From Haematobia irritans (lineage: Eukaryota > Arthropoda > Insecta > Diptera > Muscidae), in the NCBI RefSeq assembly GCF_050003625.1, contig NC_134397.1, positions 152,478,691-152,542,690 on the forward strand: a stretch of 64,000 bases of DNA. Direction: 5' to 3'. The notes beneath the pieces are model-generated. The model did not search any database. It had not been told where the DNA came from and saw only the letters and a program-made list of their open reading frames with translations. This document shows, piece by piece, positions 13,871 through 23,820 of the stretch; the first letter of the stretch is position 1; the number at the start of each line of letters is the position of its first letter. Made by a program: the position numbers and the translations under genes.

Positions 13871-14780
13871 AATAAAAATAAGCCCTTTATATTGTTGTAT
13901 TGCATATAAGCCACCCTGTATAATTACTTATTTCAATTATAATTTCTTCACAAAATACATCTCCAAATCACCACTTAACTTCTCCTTTATTTACCACGCT
14001 GGACCATACTACATCGTACCCTGGATAAGGTGTCAGCGTTTGTCTGTCTGAATGTAGGAGTTGTTGACGCGTACACTCCTTAAAGGTGGGCACGTACTTT
14101 CTTACTTTCCTTCACCGCTTAGTTATGTCAGTTGGACGTTTTTTGTCTCTTGCTCCTCTGATATGTCCTCACTGATGACTTGACTATGAAGCAATATGCG
14201 TCCTCGAAGGTTTTGAGCATGAACAAAATTAATTACCGTTATGCAAGACGTGTCTATAATGTATTATTTTGTCATAATATTCAGAAGCAGAGACATCAAG
14301 TAGCTATTGAGGAAGCGGAAGTTTCACAAAAACCCAGAGGAAGTACGCAAAAACACTGGATTCATGATTCTCATGGGAATATCAGAAACTATGTTTGGTG
14401 CGTGCGCTGGCATTTATTCCTGTAAAAATGTGAAGAACCATTCATATGTTCTGTGCATACATGTTCCTGTGACATGAATCTAGATACGAGTAACTATTAG
14501 TGCGTTTATGTTCACGTAATGAAACATATTTTGATTAGGTGATATGGCAATTGCAACTATTGTTTGGACTACCAATGACAAATATCGTGGTGCAGAAATT
14601 TTATTTCCAAAGATTAAAAAAGATTTTAAAATTTATTTATTAGAATCTATGTGTCGCACTTTAAATCGCCATAACGATACAAACTTTTTCGTTGAGTGAA
14701 ATCTCCAATACAAGGAAATCCATTTCGTAATAGTTATCGAATGACAAAAAATCTAAAAATATCCCATGAGAGAATACATA
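13871..14780. other. Unassigned DNA
   Basis: About 0.9 kb with no recognisable gene. A plus-strand frame at 14180-14425 has no known motif and I do not call it. Confidence 0.35.
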
Positions 14781-15059
14781 CACAAAAAAAACTAATTTTT
14801 AGATTAAATAATGAAATTAATTGATCCAAATAATTTTAAATTGAAATGTCTCCAATCACAGAAATAATAGTATCAATCACCAGAGTTAATTAAAGAATTA
14901 TTTGACCCAATTAAAAAATTAATTGATACTAGTAATTTTTGTGATTGATTTTAGTTTTAATTAAAAAAAAATGTTGAATCAATTAATATTTTAATTTAAT
15001 CCTTTTAAAAATTCAATTAAAATTTTAATTGGAAATATTTTGCTGATATGTTTTCTGTG
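14781..15059. mobile_element. Small AT-rich TIR element with TA target
   Basis: The ends are CACAAAAAAAAC and, inverted, CACAGAAAACATATC, flanked by TA at 14779-14780 and 15060-15061. The interior is rich in AATTAATT words. It looks like a Tc1/mariner-derived MITE. Confidence 0.5.
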
Positions 15060-15077
15060 TATCGTCAATGTTCACCA

Positions 15078-15263
15078 TGGAGCAAAGGATAGCATGCCCG
15101 CCTTGCATGCCTTGTCATTGCGTTAAACATTGAATCAAGCAGCACGCAGTGATAAGAGAGAAGTTCACCACTGTAGTATCACAAAGGACTGAATAGTCTA
15201 AGTGGGCTTGAAATATCGGGCTGCCACTATACCTAACCGAACTTCACCTAACCAATCGGCAGG
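15078..15263 (+). mobile_element. Degraded SINE copy
   Basis: Contains GATAGCATGCCCGCCTTGCA, then GTGATAAGAGAGAAGTTCAC and GGGCTGCCACT, followed by a broken CCTAACC tail. The B box and middle are deleted relative to the copies at 49140 and 56729. Confidence 0.6.
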
Positions 15264-15284
15264 ATCGTCGTATTTTGACTAGAG

Positions 15285-15720
15285 GTGTGCACGTGAGTAA
15301 TAGTTTACTCACGCACACTCACGTCTGGAAAATCATACTCACGCACACTCACGCACGATATTTTCTGGTAGGACTCACGCTCACGCACACTCACGAAAAG
15401 AAAATTTGTACTCACGCACACTCACGCACGAAAACGTCGTGACTCACGAAAAATACCGTGACTCACGAAAAATATCATGACTCACGAATAATTTTATGAT
15501 TAATTTACCTTACCGAAGTGTCTGAAACATGAGCATTATTAAAATCGAGAGTGTTATTAAACTCTTAACATCACAAGTGTCACTAAAATTGTAATTGAAT
15601 TTAACTCTTAAGCGTTTTATGTTGGTGAGCAGGAATATTTTTGTGAGTGTAATTCATTACTCACGCACACTCACGAAGATATTATTTTCGTGACTCACGC
15701 TCACGCACGACATTTTGGTT
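15285..15720. repeat. CTCACGCACA minisatellite
   Basis: Imperfect tandem copies of ACTCACGCACACTCACG at 15295-15490 and again at 15655-15715, separated by about 160 bp of AT-rich sequence. Confidence 0.7.
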
Positions 15721-16646
15721 TGTTAATCACGCTCTGCACAGGGAGTAGAATTAACATTATATATATGCGTACCGAGTTTGGTTAAAATCGGTTCAGATTG
15801 AGATATAGCTCTCATATATAGCTTTCGCTCCATTTACACTCCAATGGCCCCAGAGACAAATCTTTTGTTTCGATTTACGTGAAATTTTGCATATGGAGTA
15901 GGATTAACATTATAAATATGCTTACCGAATTTGGTTCAAATCGGTTCAGATTTAGATATATCTCCCATATATAGCTTTCGCCCAATTTCACTCCTATGGC
16001 CCCAGAAGCCAATTTTTTGTTCCGAGTTACGTGAAATTTTTCATATGGAGTAGGATTAACATTATAAATATCCGTACCGAATTTCGTTGTAATCGGTTCA
16101 GATTTAGATGTAGCTCCCATATATATAGCTTTCGCCCGATTTACACTCCTATGGCCCCAGAGGACAAAGTTTTACCCCGAGTTACGTAAAATTTGCACAA
16201 GGAATAGTAGTTTTGCACAGAGAGTAGAACTAACATTCTAGCTACACGCGCTAAATCTGGTAAAAATCAGTTCAGATTTAGATATAACTCCCATATATTT
16301 CTTTCGCCCGATTTAGATTCATATGACCACGGAGGCCAAAAATTTTGAAATTTTGCACTGAGAGTTAAACTAAAATTTTAGCAATGTGTGCCAAATTTTA
16401 TCACAAAATCGGCTCAGAATTAGACAAAGCCTCCATTTATATTTTCTTACAATTTTAGCAAATATCGCCAAAATACCCACATGTTCCTTGTTAAGTCGTC
16501 ACTGTTAAGTCGAAAACTCGCAAAAATTATTGAAATCTATCTATACTCTAATTCGTGTATATCGACCTATAAATGGGAAATTTTATGCAATTTAAATATT
16601 TCCAACATTTTACCCTTCACCACTACTGCGGTACAGGGTATAATTA
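15721..16646 (-). repeat. Family B-type tandem repeats
   Basis: Units contain GGTTCAGATTTAGATATAGC, CTCCCATATATAGCTTTCGC and a GGAGTAG word, in the orientation opposite to 32460-33060. Spacing is near 150 bp. It ends near 16609-16646 with a decayed tail hairpin (TACCCTTCACCACTACTGCG), directly before the tail of the next B copy. Confidence 0.6.
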
Positions 16647-17327
16647 TACCCTTCACCACTACTGTGGCACGGGGTATAATAAGTTTGTGCATTTGTATGT
16701 AGAAGGAAAAGTCTAAGACCGATCGTCTTAGAATTAAATTCTGAGTCGATTTAGCGATGTCCGTCTGTCTGTCCGTCCGTCGGTCTGTCTGTTCATGTAT
16801 TTTTGTGCGCAAAGTATAGGTCGCAGTTTAAGTCCGATCGTCCTCAAATTTGGCATAGGGTCGTTTTTTGGGACAACGACAATCGCTATTGATTTTGGAA
16901 AAAAACCGGTTCAGATTTAGATATAGCTGTCATATATATTTATCCCCGATCTGGTCATAATTGGCGTGTTTATCAACCGATGTTCTTCAAATTCAGTACA
17001 TACGAATATTTTATGAGTCTCGAAAAACTTGCAAAATATCAGCTAAATCGGTTCAGATAGAGATAAAGCTCCCATATATATCGTTCGCCCGATTTACACT
17101 CATATGACCACAGTGGCCAATATTTTACTCCGATTTAATTGAAATTTTGCACAGGGAGTAGAATTAGCATTGTTGCTATGCGTGCCAAATTTGGTTGAAA
17201 TCGGTTCAGATTCAGATATAGCTACCATATATAGCTTTCGCCCGATTTACACTCATATGACCACATAGGCCAATTTTTTGCTCCGATTTTGTTGAAATTT
17301 TGCACAGGGAGTATAATTAGCATTGTA

Positions 17328-18633
17328 AAGGGTGATTTGTTAAGAGCTTGATAACTTTTTTTTAAAAAAAAACGCATAAAATTTGCAAAATCTCATCGGT
17401 TCTTTATTTGAAACGTTAGATTGGTCCATGACATTTACTTTTTGAAGATAATTTCATTTAAATGTTGACCGCGGCTGCGTCTTAGGTGGTCCATTCGGAA
17501 AGTCCAATTTTGGGCAACTTTTTCGAGCATTTCGGCCGGAATAGCCCGAATTTCTTCGGAAATGTTGTCTTCCAAAGCTGGAATAGTTGCTGGCTTATTT
17601 CTGTAGACTTTAGACTTGACGTAGCCCCACAAAAAATAGTCTAAAGGCGTCAAATCGCATGATCTTGGTGGCCAACTTACCGGTCCATTTCTTGAGATGA
17701 ATTGTTCTCCGAAGTTTTCCCTCAAAATGGCCATAGAATCGCGAGCTGTGTGGCATGTAGCGCCATCTTGTTGAAACCACATGTCAACCAAGTTCAGTTC
17801 TTCCATTTTTGGCAACAAAAAGTTTGTTAGCATCGAACGATAGCGATCGCCATTCACCGTAACGTTGCGTCCAACAGCATCTTTGAAAAAATACGGTCCA
17901 ATGATTCCACCAGCGTACAAACCACACCAAACAGTGCATTTTTCGGGATGCATGGGCAGTTCTTGAACGGCTTCTGGTTGCTCTTCACTCCAAATGCGGC
18001 AATTTTGCTTATTTACGTAGCCATTCAACCAGAAATGAGCCTCATCGCTGAACAAAATTTGTCGATAAAAAAGCGGATTTTCTGCCAACTTTTCTAGGGC
18101 CCATTCACTGAAAATTCGACGTTGTGGCAGATCGTTCGGCTTCAGTTCTTGCACGAGCTGTATTTTATACGGTTTTACAACAAGATCTTTGCGTAAAATC
18201 TTCCATGTGGTCGAATAACACAAACCCAATTGCTGCGAACGGCGACGAATCGACATTTCACGGTCTTCAGCAACACTCTCAGAAACAGACGCAATATTCT
18301 CTTCTGTACGCACTGTACGCATTCGTGTGGTTGGTTTAATGTCCAATAAAGTAAACTGAGTGCGAAACTTGGTCACAATCGCATTAATTGTTTGCTCACT
18401 TGGTCGATTATGTAGACCATAAATCGGACGTAAAGCGCGAAACACATTTCGAACCGAACACTGATTTTGGTAAAAAAATTCAATGATTTGCAAGCGTTGC
18501 TCGTTAGTAAGTCTATTCATGATGAAATGTCAAAGCATACTGAGCATCTTTCTCTTTGACACCATGTCTGAAATCCCACGTGATCTGTCAAATACTAATG
18601 CATGAAAATCCTAACCTCAAAAGAATCACCCTT
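17328..18633 (-). mobile_element. Mariner-superfamily DNA transposon, full length
   Basis: A 1306-bp element whose ends both read AAGGGTGATT inward, flanked by TA at 17326-17327 and 18634-18635. The flanks join as GCATTGTAGCTATGC. This is the normal family B unit, seen empty at 17166-17181 with TT in place of TA. Beyond the first ten bases the two termini diverge. It carries one long open frame (17435-18520). Two deleted copies lie at 45602 and 55593. Confidence 0.88.
17435..18520 (-). CDS. Mariner-superfamily transposase, apparently intact
   Basis: Full-length 361-residue frame with no stop. Residues 1-80 form a helix-turn-helix region of the DUF4817 type (LTNEQRLQIIEFFYQNQCS), followed by a second HTH region (about 85-115) for TIR binding. 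The catalytic core shows FSDEAHF (D159), WFQQDGATCH (D252) and SCDLTPLDYFLWG (D289, with D294 close by). The spacing D252 to D289 is 36 residues, not the 34 of classical mariners. The enzyme would excise and insert the element at TA. All three acidic residues are present, so it could be active, though activity cannot be shown from sequence. The start was chosen because the ATG begins the HTH domain just inside the terminus. Confidence 0.9.
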   Translation of the reverse strand: MNRLTNEQRLQIIEFFYQNQCSVRNVFRALRPIYGLHNRPSEQTINAIVTKFRTQFTLLDIKPTTRMRTVRTEENIASVSESVAEDREMSIRRRSQQLGLCYSTTWKILRKDLVVKPYKIQLVQELKPNDLPQRRIFSEWALEKLAENPLFYRQILFSDEAHFWLNGYVNKQNCRIWSEEQPEAVQELPMHPEKCTVWCGLYAGGIIGPYFFKDAVGRNVTVNGDRYRSMLTNFLLPKMEELNLVDMWFQQDGATCHTARDSMAILRENFGEQFISRNGPVSWPPRSCDLTPLDYFLWGYVKSKVYRNKPATIPALEDNISEEIRAIPAEMLEKVAQNWTFRMDHLRRSRGQHLNEIIFKK

Positions 18634-18888
18634 TAGCTATGCATTCCAAAACTCGGTTCAGATTTAGATATAGCTCCCATATATATGTTTTTCTGATTTC
18701 GACAAAAATGGTCAAAATACCAACATTTTCCTTGTAAAATCGCCACTGCTTAGTCGAAAAGTTGTAAAAATGACTCTAATTTTCCTAAACTTCTAATACA
18801 TATATATCGAGCAATAAATCATAAATAAACTTTTGCGAAGTCTCCTCGAAATTTTTTAAGATTTAAATGTTTCCCATATATTTTTTTT

Positions 18889-21193
18889 TATACCCTCCAC
18901 CATAGGATGGGGGGTATATTAACTTTGTCATTCCGTTTGTAACAAATCGAAATATTGCTCTAAGACCCCATAAAGTATATATATTCTGGGTCGTGGTGAA
19001 ATTCTGAGTCGATCTGAGCATGTCCGTCCGAACGTCCGTCCGTCCGTCTGTTGAAATAACGCTAACTTCCGAACGAAACCAGCTATCGACTTGAAACTTA
19101 GCACAAGTAGTTGTTATTGATCTAGGTCGGATGGTATTGCAAATGGGCCATATCGGTCCACTTTTACGTATAGTCCCCATATAAACGGACCCCCAAATTT
19201 GACTTGCGAGGTCTCTAAGAGAAGCAAATTTCATCCGATCCGGCTGAAATTTGGTACATGGTGTTAGTATATGGTCTCTAACAACCATGCAACAACCATT
19301 GGTACACATCGGTCCATAATTATATATAGCCCCAATATAAACCGATCTCATGATTGGGCTTGCGAGGCCTCTAAGAGAAGCAAATTTCATCGGTCCATAA
19401 TTATATATAGCCCCAATATAAACCGATCTCATGATTGGGCTTGCGAGGCCTCTAAGAGAAGCAAATTTCATCCGATCCGGCTGAAATTTGGTACATGATG
19501 TTAGTATATGGTCTCTAATGACCATGCAAAAATTGGTGCACATCGGTCCATAATTATATATAGCCCCCATATAAACCGATCACCAGATTTGACCTCCGGA
19601 GCCTCTTGGAAGACCAAAATTCATCTGATTCAGTTGAAATTTGGTACGTGGTGTTAATATATGGCCTCAAACTCGCATGCAAAAATTGGTCGGTATCGGT
19701 CCATAATTAAATATAGGCCCCATATAAACCGATCCCCAGATTTGACCTCCAGAGCCCCTTGGAAGAGCAAAATTCTTCCCATTCGGTTGAAATTTGGTAC
19801 GTGATGTTAGTATATGGTATCCAACAACCATGCAGGAATTGGTTCCTATCAACCCATAATTATATATAGCTCCCATTTAAACCGATCCCCAGATTTGACC
19901 TCTGGTGCCTTTTGGAGAAGCAAAATTCATCCGATCTGCTTGAAATTTAGTACGTGGTGATCGTATATGATATTTAACAACCATGCCAAAAGTGGTCCAT
20001 ATCAGTCCATAATAATATATAGCCCCATATAAACCGATCCCGAGATTTGGTTTTGGAGCCTCTTGGAGGAGCAAATTTCATCCGTGTGAGTTGAAATTTG
20101 GTACATTGTGCTAGTACATGCACTGAAAAAAAATATTGACCTAATATGGAAGATTATGCACGTTAAATTTTAGGACTCGAAATTTACGAAATGCTAAGGA
20201 CAAAATTCTTTAAAATAATGACATTTTAATTAAAAGAAAGTTTATAATCCTTGCTTCAAAAATTTTTTTCATTACATTTAGGACACAAATCTTGAAATTT
20301 TGCATCTCTGTGTCGAAGTTTTAGATCTTTGAAGTAAGGCAAATGTTCTTAAAATAAAGAAAAACATTTTTAATTTAAAGAAATCGTCTTTAACTCAACT
20401 GATATATTGAATTTTGAAATTTAAGATAAAAATGCTTCAAATATAGGCTAAGACTTATTTTAAGGATTTGCATATTTGGTTTAAAGTTTTTTTAGCATTA
20501 AAAAAACAGTTTTTAATTTGAATTACTTGGCATAATTTGGATTTTGAAACTTTAATTTGTTTGTACATGAATACCTTTATTAATATATCGCAAACAGAAA
20601 ATAAAAATTCGATGAATGTGATCTGTATCCAATTTCAATTTTATCGATCCTAGATTTAAAGCCAGGGAGGTCCGTAAAATGTGTCTTTATTTTAAAGAAG
20701 CCGCATCTTTGGCTCGGAATCAATACCAAAATCCTTAAAGGAAGATCAAAATCTTTGGATCCAAGTTAACTTTTTTTTTGAGTGTGATCGTTAACAACCA
20801 TGCGTACCTAGGTCCATATCGGTCTATAGTTATATAAACCCCTCAGATAAATCGATTTCCAATCACACAAAAATTGGTCCATATCAAGTTCATAATTGTA
20901 TATAGCCCCCATATAAGCGACCCCCATATTTCAATTCTGGCTCTCTACGTACCGTGCAAAAAGTCCATATCGATTCGTAATTATTTGTAGACTTACCTAT
21001 ACATAACTTTTTTGTCTAATATATACCACGTATGGACTAACTCACAATTTAGAAAACGATGTTAAGAAGTTTTAAGATACCACAACCCAAGTAATTCGAT
21101 TGTGGATGACAGTCTTTCGTAGAAGTTTCTACGCAATCCATGGTGGGGGTACATAAGAATCGGCCTGGCCGAACTTACGGCCGTATATACTTG
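18889..21193 (-). mobile_element. Family A element copy A5
   Basis: Tail hairpin at 18889; 153-bp units from about 19140 to 20110, including a local duplication near 19310-19460; a MITE at 20121-20784; head ending ATACTTG at 21193. The flanks are T-runs and belong to family B sequence on both sides. Confidence 0.72.
20121..20784. mobile_element. CACTGAAAAA-type TIR element inside A5
   Basis: Begins CACTGAAAAAAAAT and ends ATTTTTTTTT-like T-run plus GAGTG, interrupting the A unit between CTAGTACATG and TGATCGTTAAC. No coding content. Its words AAAGATTTTGATCTTCC and AAGCCGCATCTTTGG recur in opposite orientation at 43335-43890. Confidence 0.5.
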
Positions 21194-22368
21194 TTTTTAT
21201 TAACATTGTGGTCCACCCTAGTGCATTAGCCGACTTAAATTTTGAGTCTATAGATTTTGTAGAAGTCTATCAAATCCTGTGCAGATCGAGTGATATTTTA
21301 ATGTATGTATTTGGGACAAACCTTTATATATAGCCCCCAACACATTTGACGGATGTGATATGGTATTTAGATCTATAAAGTGGTGCAGGGTATAATATAG
21401 TCGGCCCGCCCGACTTTAGACTTTCCTTACTTATTTTTTACAAACATTGTGTCCGTCCCGGTCATTAACTAATTTAAATTTTGAGTCTAGATATTTTATG
21501 AAAGTATAAAAAAAAATTGTCCAAATCGGTTCATATTTAAATATTTGTACCGATTTAAATTTTAATTCTACAAATTTTGTAAAAGTATAAAAAAACTGTC
21601 ACCAAATCGGTTAAGATATAAATATTTGTATATGGGAATATAAACCTTCATAATAACTTCCAACAAATTTGAAGGAGTTGAGATGGTAACACAAACTTTG
21701 TTCTACATAATGGTGAAGGGTATAATATAGTCGGTCCCGTCCGACTTTAGACTTTACTTAATTGTTTTGTTTTGGAGATTTTGGGTTACAAATGTTCTTT
21801 TGTGTTTCTGGATGTGCTCTTTTAGAATATACGACGACATAACATATTAATAGTCAATTTCGAATTCAAAATTGCCACAGATTTGCGGTCCATACACATG
21901 CGTGCCAAATTTGGTTGAAATCCGTTCAGATTTATCTTTCGCGTGATTTACACTCATACGACCTCATAGGTCACTCCTATTTACGTAAAATTTCGCACAG
22001 AGAGAATAACTAATATTCCTATTATGCGTGCCAAATTTGGTTATCATAGGTTGAGATTTAGATATATCACCCATATATCTTTCGGACGATGTAGAATCCT
22101 ATGCCAAAGTTGGTACAAATCGGTTGTTGGTACAAATCGTTCTTCCGTTTTGGACAAATATGGCCAAAAATGCACACATGTTAATTATAAAATCGCCACT
22201 GCTAAGCCAACATTTTGGAAGCATTACTCGAATTTTCCTACACCTCTAAAACATATCTATCGACCGATAATTCATAATTGCACTTTTGCGAAATTGCATA
22301 AAATGACGAAGATTTAAATAATTCCCATTGTAACACATCGAAATATTAATGTCCGAGTACATAATCTA

Positions 22369-23178
22369 AAGGGATATACGGTCAAAATTTGGTCAATATA
22401 AACTTGACCTATTTCTTTCAATTTTGCATTTAAAAAACCTGAACACCCCTCATTTTGAAGGTGTGTGTGTGTAGAATGTTGCTCCTATTTTGATTTTGGA
22501 ATTCACTCTTCAGTTGTCAAAATGCCGTCCAAGCAAGAAGAGCAGCGTCTCAAAATTTTGCTCGCGCATCGCGAAAATCCGAGCTACTCGCACGCAAAGC
22601 TGACAAAATCGCTAAAAGTAGCCAAATCAACCGTTACAAATGTAATTAAAGTGTTTGGGGAACGTACAAGAAGGTAGTGACTCCAAATCGCGATGATAAA
22701 CAAAATGCGACGGCCAAAGCGCGATCCCGGAGGCTGTACACGACGATGCTGATGAAGTTTGACTGCGTGGTAATGGACGAAGAAACCTACGTCAAAGCCC
22801 ACTACAAGCAGCAGGTGGTTCCCAAGGACAAGAACCCTCCCAACACACCAGAGCTCCGCCCAATTGAGAAACACTGGGCTATTGTCAAGCGGAACCTAAA
22901 GAAGACCAAAAAAACTGCTAAGGACGAGCAGCAGTTCAAGGCAAACTGGCTTTCTGCGGCGAAGAAGGTGGACAAGGTGGCTGTACAAAATCTGATGGCA
23001 GATGTCAAGCGTGAGGCCCGGCAATCCGGATTTGGAAAAGCGAAAGCGTAACTGAATATTTTTCCTGAATTTTATACTAATTGAACTTGAAAAATAAATT
23101 TAATTTGATTTTTTAAATAAACGATTTCACCGAGTTACACGCGTTTTCCCTTGACCAAATTTTGACCGTATCACCCTT
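22369..23178 (+). mobile_element. Tc1-like transposon, internally deleted
   Basis: The ends read AAGGGATATACGGTCAAAAT and, inverted, AAGGGTGATACGGTCAAAAT, continuing TTGGTCAA on both sides and flanked by TA. At 810 bp it is about half a normal Tc1-type element. It carries a broken transposase frame. Confidence 0.8.
22522..23051 (+). pseudogene. Tc1-like transposase remnant
   Basis: The frame from the ATG at 22522 gives an N-terminal helix-turn-helix (MPSKQEEQRLKILLAHRENP) and stops at 22677. The next frame continues TPNRDDKQNATAKARSRRLY and then jumps to VPKDKNPPNTPELRPIEKHW near the C terminus. The stretch with the middle catalytic aspartate is missing, so it is dead. The final PELRPIEKHW block holds the glutamate end of a DDE triad. 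The frameshift and the deletion are separate lesions. Confidence 0.8.
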
Positions 23179-23406
23179 TATATGTATTATTGATCAGAGA
23201 GGAATTCTAGGATGTTATATCAGTGTCCGTCTGTCCACCTGTCTGTCTTTTGTAATCACGCTACAGTCTTCAATAATGAAGCTATCGTGTCTGCAGGCGG
23301 ATCAAGTTCGAAACTCCAAATTTTGCTATAGCTCACATACAAGATCTTGAGAGAGGTGTGGGTATAATATAGTCGGCCCCGCTTGATTTTAGACTTTCCT
23401 TTCTTA

Positions 23407-23695
23407 TTTTTATATAACACATATAACCGGGTATCACGTATGCATTACAGAATTTAAATACGACCGACCGATCTTTTAATTATATTTATTTGTTTATACT
23501 AAGAACACAAAAAACTCGATGAGTGAGCAATAAATAATAATGAGCACTAAATGAAAACGAAGAAAACATCTACAATATTTATTGAGTAATCGTGAAATAT
23601 TTTTATATCATTAACATGAACAACTTATTAATACTGTGGATACAATGAGTATGGGAATGGGAATCCATAGTTTACTTATTGTTATTTTAAAATTA
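23407..23695. other. 3' flank of the channel gene
   Basis: Non-repetitive AT-rich DNA with a candidate AATAAA on the minus strand. No other gene was recognised. Confidence 0.4.
23578..23583 (-). terminator. Candidate polyadenylation signal of the channel gene
   Basis: AATAAA on the minus strand, 113 bases after the stop codon in a non-repetitive stretch. Position and spacing fit, but such hexamers are common in AT-rich DNA. Confidence 0.45.
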
Positions 23696-23820
23696 CTATT
23701 GCATTAAAACACATCGCATTTTATAGTTCAATCTCAGACGATAAATAAAATAATAACAAAATTCCACAACAGAAACCATACTGAGGCCAAGGCAAAGATT
23801 AAAGACACCACCTAAATCAG
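23696..23820 (-). CDS. Channel gene exon 6 (TM2, stop codon)
   Basis: The acceptor is CTTTTCAG. The translation starts SDLGGVFNLCLGLSMVSVVE and runs through TM2 to a short basic tail and a TAG stop at 23696-23698. LGLS matches the G-x-S selectivity-filter motif of the superfamily, and SVVEF is typical of its TM2. The cytoplasmic C terminus is short. Confidence 0.9.

Larger units (their letters stand above)
16647..21434 (-). mobile_element. Family B element copy B1, interrupted
   Basis: The tail hairpin is at 16647-16680 and the GTCTGTCTGTCCGTCC tract near 16760-16795. Units of roughly 153 bp follow, then unique internal sequence at 18640-18885. The head is at 21195-21434, ending CGACTTTAGACTTTCCTTAC. 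The mariner-type element 17328-18633 and repeat copy A5 (18889-21193) sit inside. A5 is inserted at the same B position as A6 is in B4. Confidence 0.65.
21435..23406 (-). repeat. Family B remnants with two further heads
   Basis: Two more B heads end near 21762 (GTCCGACTTTAGACTTTACT) and 23406 (GATTTTAGACTTTCCTTTCT). Between them are B-type words (CGTGCCAAATTTGGTTGAAA), a GTCCGTCTGTCCACCTGTCT tract and a Tc1-like element (22369-23178). Confidence 0.55.

Noticed and set aside
14180..14425. 81-codon plus-strand frame
   Set aside because: No recognisable domain, no splice or promoter context.
18863..19570. 235-codon minus-strand frame with repeating MGAIYNYGPM
   Set aside because: It runs over 153-bp units into the element tail and terminal hairpin; the same frame recurs in every copy, without a promoter or family match.
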